Source: Vulcanisaeta souniana JCM 11219
GTDB taxonomy: Archaea; Thermoproteota; Thermoprotei; Thermoproteales; Thermocladiaceae
NCBI RefSeq assembly: GCF_026000775.1
Contig: NZ_AP026830.1
Span: 62,001 to 126,000, forward strand
Direction: 5' to 3'
Length of the DNA stretch: 64,000 nucleotides
The translations under genes were made by a program, and so were the position numbers. This document shows, piece after piece, positions 44,827-54,041 of this stretch (position 1 is its first letter; every line of letters starts with the position of its first letter). Below the pieces are notes generated by a model. That model had not been told where the DNA came from, did no database searches, and worked only from the letters and a program-made list of their open reading frames with translations.

Positions 44827-45401
44827 GCCAGGCAATCATCCAGTTCCCTGCTTAGGTTAAGTATGAAATCGGTATCCAGTGTATCAAGCCAATCAACAAC
44901 GCCTATGACGGGTACTCCAACAGTTAACTGATTGACTATGTGGTTTGCTACTTCATGAGCATCCTTATTCGTGGTATCAACCTCTATCACCCTATCTCTG
45001 CCAAATACATCAATTGCCAGGTTTAGTGGGGAACCTACGACTTCAGCAAGCACGTTCTCAACAATCTTACAACGAGGCCAATTCCTCTTTAGTAATCTAT
45101 CCATGACTTGCCTTGGGTCGAGCCTAAGTACTATGCACCAATCAATTAGTGATTTATCGATTAGGTTAATGGCCACTGTATCGATTATATACGATCCGGC
45201 ACCGCCTAGGTCCTCCCTTATTAACTCACGTGCCTTAACCTCATCGATCACAAGGCTAGTCTGTAGCTCTGGGTCCCACTTGAGCACTGGTCTTATGATC
45301 TCGTTAATATCCACCACCGGTGCATCATACGCCTTTGATAGCTCTATGGCTACCGTGGTCTTCCCAACACCTGGAGTACCTGTTACCACTAAACGAACCA
45401 T
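44820..45401 (-). CDS. Adenylate kinase-like NTPase of the AK6/Fap7 type
   Basis: A 193-residue P-loop protein. Walker A is VTGTPGVGKTT at residues about 6-16, followed by DINEIIRP, an LLxxDP-like WCIVLRLDPRQVMDRLLKRNWPRCKIVENVLAE core (positions about 90-122) and VIEVDTTNKD. These fit archaeal AK6/Fap7 homologues, which combine adenylate kinase or ATPase activity with a late role in small-subunit ribosome assembly. It lies ten bases after asnS in the same direction, so the two may be cotranscribed. Confidence 0.87.
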   Translation of the reverse strand: MVRLVVTGTPGVGKTTVAIELSKAYDAPVVDINEIIRPVLKWDPELQTSLVIDEVKARELIREDLGGAGSYIIDTVAINLIDKSLIDWCIVLRLDPRQVMDRLLKRNWPRCKIVENVLAEVVGSPLNLAIDVFGRDRVIEVDTTNKDAHEVANHIVNQLTVGVPVIGVVDWLDTLDTDFILNLSRELDDCLAQ

Positions 45402-45410
45402 TTTAATTAC

Positions 45411-46700
45411 CTATGGTTTAATGCGCCTTATGTCTCGTGGGAATGGCACTGCGTCTCTAATGTGCTCGAGACCGCAGATCCACATGATCAGCCTGTCAAT
45501 ACCAAGCCCAAAACCTGCGTGCGGTACTGAACCATACCTCCTTAGGTCTAGGTACCAATCATAGTCCTCAGGCTTCAAACCGAACCTCTTAATCTTGCTA
45601 ATCAACTCCTCATAATCATAGATGCGCTCACCACCGCCAACGATCTCCCCATAGCCCTCAGGGGCAAGTACATCAACGCTTAGAGTGGTTTCTGGCCTAC
45701 TTGGATCATTCCTATGGTAGAATGCCTTGATCTGCTCAGGGAAGTGGTGAAGCAGTATTGGCTTATCAAACTGCAGTGTTAGTACCCTCTCCTCATCAGC
45801 ACCTATGTCATCGCCCCACTTAATGCCCACTCCCTTGGACTGAAGTATGTTGATGGCCTCGTCATAACTAACCCTTTGGAAAGGCGGTTTAACATTCTCA
45901 AGAACCTTAGCATCCCTATTCAACAATTTCAATTCATCCTGCCTTTCCTCAAGAACCTTATTAACAATATATGTTATTAAGTCCTCAAGTAGGTTGAGCA
46001 ACCCGTCGAATTGCAACCAAGCCTCCTCAGCCTCGGCATGCCAAAACTCGGTTAGGTGTCTCCTAGTCCTTGAGGGCTCAGCCCTAAAACTGGGTGCTAT
46101 GGTGTATACCCTCTCCAGGGCATAGATCAGGACCTCTAGGTAGAATTGGGATGACTGGGTTAGGTAAACGTCCTCCCTGTCGAAGTACTTAACCGGGAAT
46201 AAGGTGGAGCCGCCCTCAACAGCTGCTGACACGAACATGGGCCCCTGAACCTCATAATAACCCCTAGACCTAAAGAACTCATGAATTGCACCAAATACGG
46301 TATGCCTAACCCTGAGCACCGCCCACATTTTCCTGCTCCTAATCCAAAGGTGCCTGACGTCAAATAGGTACTCGCTGTCTGCCTTAGCGGCGTCTTCGTT
46401 TATCGGGAACGCATAACCGGCGTAGTACCAGTTAATGCTCTTAACGTGGATCTCTGCACCGCCAGGAGCCCTTGGTTCCCTCTTGATTACACCAGTCAGT
46501 ACCAATGACGACTCTACATTTAACTTTGAGGCAATACTCGACAGGTCTTGGTCAGACTTATTAATTACCGCCTGAACTATGCCGCTTCCATCCCTAACCA
46601 CAAGAAATATTTTATCCCTTAACTCCCTCTTCCTGTAGATCCAGCCTCTCACGGTAACCTCGGTTCCCTCACTTAGATTGAAAACGTCCTTTATACTCAT
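45411..46700 (-). CDS. asnS: Asparaginyl-tRNA synthetase
   Basis: A class II synthetase of 429 residues. The N-terminal OB fold binds the anticodon (EGTEVTVRGWIYRKRELRDKIFLVVRDGSG, positions about 13-42). The catalytic domain has motif 1 around FFRSRGYYEVQGPMF, motif 2 in FRAEPSRTRRHLTEFWHAEAEEAW, and motif 3 as GLGIDRLIMWI. HLTEFWHAE and the VEGGSTLFPVKYF segment fit archaeal AsnRS better than AspRS, which would carry FEMVD-type residues. AspRS-like alternatives are unlikely. Confidence 0.9.
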   Translation of the reverse strand: MSIKDVFNLSEGTEVTVRGWIYRKRELRDKIFLVVRDGSGIVQAVINKSDQDLSSIASKLNVESSLVLTGVIKREPRAPGGAEIHVKSINWYYAGYAFPINEDAAKADSEYLFDVRHLWIRSRKMWAVLRVRHTVFGAIHEFFRSRGYYEVQGPMFVSAAVEGGSTLFPVKYFDREDVYLTQSSQFYLEVLIYALERVYTIAPSFRAEPSRTRRHLTEFWHAEAEEAWLQFDGLLNLLEDLITYIVNKVLEERQDELKLLNRDAKVLENVKPPFQRVSYDEAINILQSKGVGIKWGDDIGADEERVLTLQFDKPILLHHFPEQIKAFYHRNDPSRPETTLSVDVLAPEGYGEIVGGGERIYDYEELISKIKRFGLKPEDYDWYLDLRRYGSVPHAGFGLGIDRLIMWICGLEHIRDAVPFPRDIRRIKP

Positions 46701-46768
46701 TACCTTATTACCTATTAAAATAGGTCACAGGTACTTGAGAAGGAAAGTACCAGTTATAAAACTTACCT

Positions 46769-47101
46769 TTATGACTGTTGCTCGGCTGACCTCGATGAGT
46801 AAATTGCATGAACCACCAGTTTCTCGCCGTCCTTGGGACACGTATCCTCAACAACCTTACCAATGTAATCCCCAACCCTAAATGGTATTACCTTTGAATA
46901 ACCGCAGCGGGGGCACATAAGCACCTCGAGCTCACTGGCGGTGGACATCGGTGAGCCCTTCAATTCAGCCTCTTCCTTAGTTTGCGAAAGCATTTCTTTA
47001 ATTACCCTGTAGTACCTGGTGTTCATTATTATGCCTATCAGTAGTGCAACCACGAAGATCGCTAACCCCACCACCGTTATGTAGTAGTACTCGAAACTCA
47101 C
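46769..47101 (-). CDS. Membrane-anchored zinc-ribbon protein, hypothetical
   Basis: A 110-residue protein with one N-terminal transmembrane helix (TVVGLAIFVVALLIGIIM, residues about 9-26), a charged linker, and a zinc-ribbon-like end with CPRCG at about 62-66 and CPKDG at about 87-91; the second half has only one clear Cys, so zinc binding may use another residue. The GTG start at 47101 is followed upstream by TTTAAATGC at TATA distance. It lies between DUF1512 and asnS in the same direction. Function unknown. Confidence 0.65.
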   Translation of the reverse strand: MSFEYYYITVVGLAIFVVALLIGIIMNTRYYRVIKEMLSQTKEEAELKGSPMSTASELEVLMCPRCGYSKVIPFRVGDYIGKVVEDTCPKDGEKLVVHAIYSSRSAEQQS

Positions 47102-47136
47102 CGCAACAATAGGTACTAAGCATTTAAATAAATTAC

Positions 47137-48324
47137 TTACTGGGCGACACCACCCGTGTTACCAACACCAATCAGTATTACCTCCTCACCCTCCCTGACA
47201 CTCTCCCTAATGACCCTCTTAACCCTCTCCACAGCCTCATTAACGGCATTCTCCACGTCCTTGGACATCGCAGATAACGCCTCAGGCAACCCCATCTTAA
47301 TCAACACGGCATAGAGAGGTATGTCGTATTTACTAGCCGTCCTCTCAATGTTAAATCTCTCAACACCAATGCCACCCATGGCAACACCTATACCCTCTGC
47401 AATGGAGCCCGTCTTCTCACCCTCAAGCTTTAATGCCGCATCTACGGTAATTATCAACTTAGGCCTAACCCCAACCCTCTCCACTAGGTATGTTATTCCA
47501 TCATCAAGACTACCAACTGTGCCCCCAGGACCCCTTGCCTTAATGACGTATACCCTCCTACCCTCAAAGTTGCAAAGGCCTATGTAGGTATCCCTAACGT
47601 TGTGCGTTATTTCGGAAGCGCCGGAGCAACTCCTCATGAACCTATATACGGTTAGGGGACCGGCTGCATCACCAACTGGTTGTCCCTTTAGGAACGTGGA
47701 TATTGCCCCATTGAGCGCGTTTACATACTCCTTAATAATTGGTAACAACATGTAGACCTGAAGCATTAGGTATGGATTCTTGTACTTATTGCTCAACTTA
47801 TAGTAATGCATAATTACCTTGTATATATAGTTTAATTCCCTCAAGCCATCAACTGCATCAACCACATTCTGCACGAGTGGCTTATCGACGCTCGGCAATA
47901 ATGTCTTTATCGAACTCTCCAGCTTCTCATTATACGTCGTCACCAATAACTTAAGAGTCCTCATGAGCCCAGTGGGCTCCGCATTCACAGGCTCTATCAC
48001 CACAAATTCCATCAAATCCTGCACGATTTTCTCAATATTACCCCTATTTGTTGGCTGGGGCGAACCGTTTGACTTCAGTAACTGATCAATATGGCTAATA
48101 ACCAGGTTAACATTGTTAGTTATTAACTTACTTAGGCTGGTGAGGAAGTTGCCCACGCTGTATGAAAACCACATTATTGACATGTAATTCTGGAAGTAGG
48201 GCGTGAGGAATAGTATTAGTATTACGATCCAGAGTATTGTGGAGATCAAATTCCAAAAACTGCTTTGGCTACTTCCCAATCCAACCTGCAGTAGTATATG
48301 TTGTAAAACCACGAGTATTCCCAT
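47137..48324 (-). CDS. DUF1512 family membrane protein
   Basis: A 395-residue archaeal protein with one strong hydrophobic helix near the start (FWNLISTILWIVILILFLTPYF, residues about 23-44) followed by a large helical domain and an alpha/beta C-terminal domain. The end has glycine-rich segments GEKTGSIAEGIGVAMGGIGVER and ILIGVGNTGGV, which are typical of DUF1512 as I recall it. Role unknown. The ATG at 48324 lies 25-31 bases from a GTTTTTAAAGC TATA element placed in the gap shared with the divergent radical SAM gene. Confidence 0.75.
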   Translation of the reverse strand: MGILVVLQHILLQVGLGSSQSSFWNLISTILWIVILILFLTPYFQNYMSIMWFSYSVGNFLTSLSKLITNNVNLVISHIDQLLKSNGSPQPTNRGNIEKIVQDLMEFVVIEPVNAEPTGLMRTLKLLVTTYNEKLESSIKTLLPSVDKPLVQNVVDAVDGLRELNYIYKVIMHYYKLSNKYKNPYLMLQVYMLLPIIKEYVNALNGAISTFLKGQPVGDAAGPLTVYRFMRSCSGASEITHNVRDTYIGLCNFEGRRVYVIKARGPGGTVGSLDDGITYLVERVGVRPKLIITVDAALKLEGEKTGSIAEGIGVAMGGIGVERFNIERTASKYDIPLYAVLIKMGLPEALSAMSKDVENAVNEAVERVKRVIRESVREGEEVILIGVGNTGGVAQ

Positions 48325-48347
48325 CAATTAGCAAAGGCAAGGACTAG

Positions 48348-48358
48348 CTTTAAAAACA
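48348..48358. promoter_or_regulatory. TATA element in the DUF1512/radical SAM divergent gap
   Basis: GCTTTAAAAAC sits 25-31 bases before the DUF1512 ATG (48324) on one side. On the other side it would start transcription near 48378, giving a leader of about 19 bases to the preferred radical SAM start at 48397. It may serve both genes. Confidence 0.4.
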
Positions 48359-48396
48359 TTCTGAGCATGATTAGGCATCAATACCGGTGCACATTA

Positions 48397-49458
48397 ATGT
48401 TATGGTTAGTATTCACAACAGGTGCCTGCAACCTAAGGTGCACATACTGTGGAGGCTCATTTGAACCCCACGTGGTGCCCTGGAGGGTAACCTATGATAT
48501 CAACAAACTTAGGCATTTAGTAGAAAACGACAAAGACGCTACTGTGATATTTTACGGCGGTGAACCACTCCTTAACCCAGGCTTCATAATGAGGGTCATG
48601 GATAATGTTAAGGCAAGGCGGTTTGGTATCCAAACAAATGGTACCCTCGTTAATTTACTGCCCAGGGATTATTGGAGTAGGATGGATGTCGTTCTACTAT
48701 CAATTGATGGCAGGGAGGATGTAACTGACGCTAATAGGGGTAGGGGTGTTTATAGGACTGTTGTTAATGCATTCAATTACCTAAGGAACACTGGGGTTGG
48801 GAGGATTATTGCTAGGATGACCGTTACGGAATTAACGGATATCTATAAGGACGTAACCCAACTACTAAGCATCGGCTTTGATTACGTCCACTGGCAACTA
48901 AATGTCATATGGACAGACAGGTGGGACGTAAAAACCTGGGCAGACAACAATTACCTACCAGGGATTAGGAAACTGGTGGATTTATTCCTAAAAAAGGCTG
49001 AGGAAGGCAGGGTACTGGGCATAGTACCAATACTGGGTGTACTAAGCGCATACCTATTCAAGCCGTATGAAGGACCGCCCTGCGGCGCCGGCTATAGGGC
49101 AGTCGCCGTGTCAACAGACGGCAGGGTACTGGCATGCCCAATAGCCGTTAGAGAGAGGTGGGCGATTCTCGGTAATGTGAACAATGGGTTTAAGTTAATG
49201 AACATAAGACTACCTGAAAGGTGCATGAAGTGCGAACTCAGGCCCTACTGCGGTGGTAGGTGCCTATACGCTTTAATGGAAGGTGAGAGGTACTGGGGTA
49301 AGGACGACATTGAGGTTGTGGATTATATAACAAGGGAAACCATAAAATCAATACTAACAATAGCGCCTCGGATCAAGGAACTAACTAACAAGGGCGTTAT
49401 TAGGAACCATGAACTGATGTACGATCCAGTACTAGACTCGACAGAAGTGATACCGTGA
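48397..49458 (+). CDS. Radical SAM enzyme with SPASM-like Cys-rich tail, putative peptide modifier
   Basis: A radical S-adenosylmethionine protein of 353 residues. The cluster motif CNLRCTYC begins near residue 11, then FYGGEPLL and QTNGTLVNLL follow, typical of anaerobic sulfatase-maturase-like and peptide-modifying members. The C-terminal half has a Cys set in PPCGAGYRAVAVS, VLACPIA, ERCMKCELRPYCGGRCLYA, which fits auxiliary iron-sulfur clusters of SPASM or twitch type. It resembles the archaeal AF1577-type putative peptide-modifying group. The frame opens at 48367, but homologues begin near MLWLVFTTGACN, so 48397 is used. No short precursor peptide gene was found beside it. Confidence 0.8.
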   Translation: MLWLVFTTGACNLRCTYCGGSFEPHVVPWRVTYDINKLRHLVENDKDATVIFYGGEPLLNPGFIMRVMDNVKARRFGIQTNGTLVNLLPRDYWSRMDVVLLSIDGREDVTDANRGRGVYRTVVNAFNYLRNTGVGRIIARMTVTELTDIYKDVTQLLSIGFDYVHWQLNVIWTDRWDVKTWADNNYLPGIRKLVDLFLKKAEEGRVLGIVPILGVLSAYLFKPYEGPPCGAGYRAVAVSTDGRVLACPIAVRERWAILGNVNNGFKLMNIRLPERCMKCELRPYCGGRCLYALMEGERYWGKDDIEVVDYITRETIKSILTIAPRIKELTNKGVIRNHELMYDPVLDSTEVIP

Positions 49459-49509
49459 GTTACCAGACACACCTAAAAAATAAAAGGGCAATTAAGGAAA
49501 TAAAGGATT

Positions 49510-49586
49510 GGCCCCGTAGCTCAGCATGGAAGAGCGGCGGCCTTCGGAGCCGTAGGTCGTGGGTTCGAATCCCACCGGGGCCGCCA
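49510..49586 (+). tRNA. tRNA-Arg (UCG)
   Basis: Acceptor GGCCCCG (49510-49516) pairs with CGGGGCC (49576-49582), discriminator G at 49583 and encoded CCA at 49584-49586. The D arm is GCTC-AGCATGGAA-GAGC, the anticodon arm GCGGC-CTTCGGA-GCCGT with anticodon TCG, and the T arm GTGGG-TTCGAAT-CCCAC. It has 74 bases before CCA and no intron. An A-rich AAAAAATAAAAG at about 49475-49486 is the likely promoter element. Confidence 0.96.
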
Positions 49587-49700
49587 TGTAATGTTAGTCC
49601 TTTTATTCTGTCCTGACTCTTTGTATAATGAACGAGAACCTTTCAAGAGTTTTTACATCATACTTTCAGAACCGATTTATATTCTTGTATCTATAATTAT

Positions 49701-50021
49701 TTATATATTTAAAGATTGTTTTACCTTTCTTGCGAGCTCCTTATTTATATCTGATACAAATTTTGCGAACTCTTCGGCACTATACATCAGTAGTACAACG
49801 CCTTTATCTAACTCCTTTTCCATCTCCTGCAGGTCCTTTAGTAATTCCTCGTCCTTTATAATTCCGAGACTTAGTACTAGGTCTATGAACCTTTTCATAG
49901 CATCAATACATCTTAATGGACCATACTCCTTAGGCTCCACGAAAAGGCCCGAGGCACTTGATGATAGAAAGGCTAGGTACTCGAGGATCCTCTCCCTTAA
50001 CTCAACACTTTCACTACTCAT
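49701..50021 (-). CDS. Small helical protein, DUF6092-like
   Basis: A 106-residue all-helical protein. LEYLAFLSSSASGLFVEPKEYGPLRCIDAMKRFIDLVLSLG (positions about 12-52) resembles the DUF6092 family as I recall it, where an EP-YGPLR motif is conserved. The rest is a charged coiled-coil-like helix (LQEMEKELDKGVVLLMY). It starts at ATG 50021 right after the nitroreductase stop, with GGGTGGG as ribosome site, so the two are cotranscribed. Function unknown. Confidence 0.6.
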   Translation of the reverse strand: MSSESVELRERILEYLAFLSSSASGLFVEPKEYGPLRCIDAMKRFIDLVLSLGIIKDEELLKDLQEMEKELDKGVVLLMYSAEEFAKFVSDINKELARKVKQSLNI

Positions 50022-50022
50022 A

Positions 50023-50577
50023 TTACCCACCCATCCATAGGGTTAATTTATCAAGGGGTAATCTAGGCGTTGGTTCTGGTATTGACCTTGGGTAGCCGAT
50101 TAGGAGCAGTATTATTGGTTCCCAGTCCTCAGGTAACTTCAGTAATTCCTTTATGGCATCCTTGGAGAAGGATAGTATTGGATTTGTTCCTAATCCCAGT
50201 GAGTACGCAAGCAATGCTATTGACTGGAGGACTATGCCGGCGTGGATCAAGTACATAGTGTCCCCACCCAGGATACCACCCTTCTCATAAGCCCATTTCC
50301 TATCAGAACATATAACAATAACAGTAGGTGAACCTCTGCCTATCCATCCCGGCGAGAACATTTTTAATGCCTTAATTAACTTCTTATCTCGAATTATCAC
50401 GAATCTCCAATCCTGGAGGTTACTACCTGATGGTGACCACCTGGCAACATCAAGTATCTTAACTATTACGTCTCTAGGGACATCCTTATCCTCAAAGTCC
50501 CTTATGGTCCTTCTGGACATTATGATCTCGGAAAGAACGGAGAATTTACTGGAAGAATATTGCTCATTCATATTCAT
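50023..50577 (-). CDS. Nitroreductase family flavoprotein
   Basis: An FMN-dependent nitroreductase-fold protein of 184 residues. It begins IIMSRRTIRDFEDKDVPRDVIVKILDVARWSPSGSNLQDWRFVII (positions about 18-63), whose SRRTIR and WSPSGSNLQ-W segments bind FMN; GDTMYLIHAGIVLQSIALLAYSLGLGT and an LIGYP segment complete the fold. It likely uses NAD(P)H to reduce a quinone, nitro or enal compound. CTTAAATAC at about 50596-50604 lies at TATA distance from ATG 50577. Confidence 0.88.
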   Translation of the reverse strand: MNMNEQYSSSKFSVLSEIIMSRRTIRDFEDKDVPRDVIVKILDVARWSPSGSNLQDWRFVIIRDKKLIKALKMFSPGWIGRGSPTVIVICSDRKWAYEKGGILGGDTMYLIHAGIVLQSIALLAYSLGLGTNPILSFSKDAIKELLKLPEDWEPIILLLIGYPRSIPEPTPRLPLDKLTLWMGG

Positions 50578-50664
50578 ACAATTTTTATTCTTTATGTATT
50601 TAAGTTTTCCTAGGATTTAAAAATCATGAAATTAATTTTTACAAATTTAATACTTAATTACAAA

Positions 50665-51033
50665 TCACAGCCTTAATACATGTACCTTGCTTCTCCATGC
50701 TATGTATAGATCAGCAATCCAAATGATCGTTACAATACTTGCCGCGGTTAACTCCAGCGGCTTAACTGGATTATTAAAGAACGGAGATACTTGTATAGCC
50801 AAGTACGCTGTAACTATGGATAGTATTAGCCAAGCATCCGCAACTATCCTACTTAATTGCTCCTTAAGCGAGAAATAGATCCCCATTAATGACGTTACTA
50901 GCATAAACAACGCTATTGCCATTGTATGGTACCTGGCATACAGATTGTTGTTGATCCCAAGTGACCCTAACAATGCAATTGAGAATACTAGCTGTATTAC
51001 GAAGAAGTAGAGACTAAGTCTTGAGATGCTCAT
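50665..51033 (-). CDS. Small four-helix membrane protein, hypothetical
   Basis: A 122-residue protein with four hydrophobic helices (LSLYFFVIQLVFSIALLGSLG; MAIALFMLVTSLMGIYFSL; AWLILSIVTAYLAIQVS; LTAASIVTIIWIADLYIAW). Its ATG overlaps the stop of the NCS1 permease by four bases (ATGA), so it may be an accessory of that transporter. No family recognised. Confidence 0.65.
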   Translation of the reverse strand: MSISRLSLYFFVIQLVFSIALLGSLGINNNLYARYHTMAIALFMLVTSLMGIYFSLKEQLSRIVADAWLILSIVTAYLAIQVSPFFNNPVKPLELTAASIVTIIWIADLYIAWRSKVHVLRL

Positions 51034-52403
51034 CTAACCACCCCACCCCTATATACGTATTTTCCAAACTCATATTTCATATGCGCCTTCTTAAATATAT
51101 ACGCCAACAATAAGTGCGCTGCAAATGCCGTAAGTATTGCGTTTATTGCCGCAATACCAATGGGTACGAATATACCGACTATAGCACCAATGGAGAAAGA
51201 TAATAATCCCACTAGGTTTACCTCAGGGTATTCCTTACCTGCCTCTAACTTAAAGCGTTGCTTTGGATCCTTAATACCATCAAGATAAGGCTTTACTACG
51301 AAAAATTCCGCAAAGACGGAACCACCAGCCGCCGGCAGTAATGAACCTAGTAATGATATGAAGCTCTCGAAGGGCGCTAACGAGGCACCTGCGGTATAGC
51401 CCCAATAAGCCGCCAATAATGTGCCTACTATACCTATTATCACTGAGGAGTAATCCCTCCTAATTGGTACAGCATTTGTGAAACTTAGGCTACCGCTATA
51501 TAAGTTAACCGTATTTATTATCCACTGACCAAGCACTATTATTAGCAAGACGCCAACACCCATACCCAGCTTAAGCATGTCCTCAGTTATTATCACACTA
51601 CCCGTTAATAGTACTATAGCCACAGCACCCAGTATCAGGAATGGGTAGAATACGTACATATGCAGTACCCATGCTGTCACCGCATCCCTGGCCCTCCTGG
51701 CAAACCTAGTTATGTCAGGGGCTATTAATGAACCGGCTATGTACAAACCCACCGTGTCTGTTATCGCCTCTGTAAGGGTCATGTGCGACTTGGGTACTGC
51801 CGTTAATACTGCACCCCATCCACCATGTATGGATATCGCCAGAAGAAGACCCACGGCAACTAGCCACACATGTTGCGGTAGTATGAAGTAACTTAGGAAT
51901 GATAACGCCCTATAGCCTATATACGTTGATAAAATCATCAATGCGCCTCCCCACAATGCTGCTGCCCACACGGAGAAGAATGGATTGTGCGGGAATATTT
52001 CATTCATTACAACACCAAAGAACCAACTCTCCACTGCGAACCAACCAATGCCCGTTGTTATTGTTATTAATGCAAATCCCAGGATCTTACCGCCAGCCCT
52101 ACCGAATGGGAACCTCCAACCAACGTACGTGGATAAACCGGAATAAGCACCAATAGCGCCGCTGAGCGCACCTATTATAGCCAATACAGTTGTGCCTCCG
52201 GTTAAAACAGCTATTGTTGCGCCAACGAAATTAAGCCCACCGCCAAGAACACCGCCAGCAAACAGGACAGCTATTGCACCAAACGATGCACTCAATGTCA
52301 GGAACAAATTATAAAGTCCGTATCTTTCCGTTATTGGTACCTCCTCAAGAGAGTAGTCATCAAACGTAAAGCGCTTATGTCGTGTTGAGTCCGGAGATGA
52401 CAT
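51030..52403 (-). CDS. NCS1-family permease (cytosine/hydantoin/purine type)
   Basis: A 457-residue, 12-helix transporter. The start DDYSLEEVPITERYGLYNLFLTLSASFGAIAVLFAGGVLG (positions about 15-54) is typical of the nucleobase-cation-symport-1 family, including CodB and the hydantoin transporter Mhp1. IAGSLIAPDITRFARRARDA is the family loop with P-D-RF. It is downstream of a HyuA-type gene, so hydantoin-like cyclic amides are possible cargo; cytosine or other bases are equally allowed by sequence alone. A TATA-like AATAAATTAA stretch is present at about 52420-52430. Confidence 0.85.
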   Translation of the reverse strand: MSSPDSTRHKRFTFDDYSLEEVPITERYGLYNLFLTLSASFGAIAVLFAGGVLGGGLNFVGATIAVLTGGTTVLAIIGALSGAIGAYSGLSTYVGWRFPFGRAGGKILGFALITITTGIGWFAVESWFFGVVMNEIFPHNPFFSVWAAALWGGALMILSTYIGYRALSFLSYFILPQHVWLVAVGLLLAISIHGGWGAVLTAVPKSHMTLTEAITDTVGLYIAGSLIAPDITRFARRARDAVTAWVLHMYVFYPFLILGAVAIVLLTGSVIITEDMLKLGMGVGVLLIIVLGQWIINTVNLYSGSLSFTNAVPIRRDYSSVIIGIVGTLLAAYWGYTAGASLAPFESFISLLGSLLPAAGGSVFAEFFVVKPYLDGIKDPKQRFKLEAGKEYPEVNLVGLLSFSIGAIVGIFVPIGIAAINAILTAFAAHLLLAYIFKKAHMKYEFGKYVYRGGVVR

Positions 52404-52472
52404 CTAAAAAGCAACATTAATTTATTTATTATTAAATTTTACCTAGCGAGTTTATTTAGTTATTGATTACAT

Positions 52473-54041
52473 CTATAGTTTTAGTTTTCCAACTGCCTTA
52501 ATTCTAATCTTTACCGCATTACCCGGTAGGTATGGCATTGCTATTTCCTCGATTTCCGCCACCTCGATCGTGGAAGGATCAGCACCAGCTTCAATAGCTC
52601 TTTTCCTGGCTTCCTCACTTGCATCCTGTATTGCCTTATCCCTTGAAACCTGCTCATATGAGTAGGCCTTCTCGACCACGGCACCCACAAGGGCCGTGGC
52701 GGCACCTATGGCATTTGCATATTGCGCATGTCCAGGTCTTATAACTTCACGAGCACCTCTTAACGTTTTAGGCCACATGGCCGAACCACCACCAACAAGG
52801 ATAACGGTTTCTGGCTCAGGCCTTAACTTTATCCTATCAAGGGCATCCTCAAGCATCTCAACCATCTTAGCATAAGCCCTCTCAACAAGCCAACTTGGTA
52901 TCTTACTCCTTGCCAGTTCTGGGTTGCATTTCGGATCATCTATCTTCATTGCGTCCTTAGCCAATGCAATATCTGTTGCGGTAATCGTGTCGCCACCCCA
53001 TGCAATGCCCTCATAAATTAATCTATAACCAACACTAACTGGGCCCACCTTAACGTCCCCGTCCCTAACCTCGACAATACTACCGCCAGCGAGCCCTATT
53101 GCGATTATGTCTGGCGCCCTTATATTCGTCCTAACACCACCAATCTCGACCTCCAGCGCCTCCCTAGGATAACCATTCACCAAGGCACCTATGTTTGTTG
53201 TTGTACCACCTGTATCAGCAACTATAGCGTTCTTTATGCCTGTAAGTACGTAAGCACCTCGTATACTATTTGATACCGGTGCTATTACTGTGAATATTGG
53301 GAACTTTGTTATATAATCCGCCGAAGCTGTTGTTCCGTCGTTCTGAGCAAAATACATTTTAGCGTGACCAAGGCCCATATTAATTAAGGCAGTTCTTAAT
53401 GCGTTGACTGCATTAATCATTACATTAATAGTCGCTGCATTCAGGATTGTCGCGTTCTCCCTTTCTAATAGTCCTATTGAACTTATTTCATGAGATAAAA
53501 CAACGGGTAAACCAGGTACTAATTCATTGGCTAATTCCCTAATTCTTAACTCATGTTCCGGATTAACGACAGACCAGACGGACGTTACGGCAATCGCATT
53601 TACCTTATTCTCGACGAATGTCCTTAATGCATTCTTTACAGAGTTCTCATCAAAGTCAGCCAGCGGTTCGCCTGTATAATCGTGTCCACCTCTTATCATT
53701 GCAATTCCTCCATTCACTGTAGATCTTAAGTCACTTGGCCAATCGAGCATTGGTTCAATAGCCTCGGTAGCTGGTAATCCAACCCTAATGACTCCAACCT
53801 TACCAAGGCCTCTACGCTGAACTATTGCGTTTAATATATGCGTTGTGCCGAACATCACGGTCGCAACATCGTCCACATTAATACCCGACCTCTCAAGGAC
53901 AACCCTTAACGCATTTATTATCCCTGTCGTTACGTCTGGCGTCGTCATAGTCTTCTCTGCATGTATGATATTATTTTCATCAAGTATTACGGCATCTGTA
54001 TGCGTACTTCCAACATCAATTCCTATTTTATATTTAGTCAT
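52473..54041 (-). CDS. Hydantoinase/oxoprolinase-family ATPase, HyuA-like
   Basis: A 522-residue protein of the HyuA/5-oxoprolinase N-terminal family, an ASKHA-fold ATPase that opens cyclic amides such as N-methylhydantoin or 5-oxoproline. The phosphate-1 motif is GIDVGSTHTDAVIL near the start, phosphate-2 is VADTGGTTTNIGALV at about 270-284, and an adenosine motif VILVGGGSAMW is near 430. The HyuB partner usually encoded next to HyuA is not present; instead DUF917 precedes it with an ATGA overlap. It is short compared with full oxoprolinases. Confidence 0.87.
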   Translation of the reverse strand: MTKYKIGIDVGSTHTDAVILDENNIIHAEKTMTTPDVTTGIINALRVVLERSGINVDDVATVMFGTTHILNAIVQRRGLGKVGVIRVGLPATEAIEPMLDWPSDLRSTVNGGIAMIRGGHDYTGEPLADFDENSVKNALRTFVENKVNAIAVTSVWSVVNPEHELRIRELANELVPGLPVVLSHEISSIGLLERENATILNAATINVMINAVNALRTALINMGLGHAKMYFAQNDGTTASADYITKFPIFTVIAPVSNSIRGAYVLTGIKNAIVADTGGTTTNIGALVNGYPREALEVEIGGVRTNIRAPDIIAIGLAGGSIVEVRDGDVKVGPVSVGYRLIYEGIAWGGDTITATDIALAKDAMKIDDPKCNPELARSKIPSWLVERAYAKMVEMLEDALDRIKLRPEPETVILVGGGSAMWPKTLRGAREVIRPGHAQYANAIGAATALVGAVVEKAYSYEQVSRDKAIQDASEEARKRAIEAGADPSTIEVAEIEEIAMPYLPGNAVKIRIKAVGKLKL

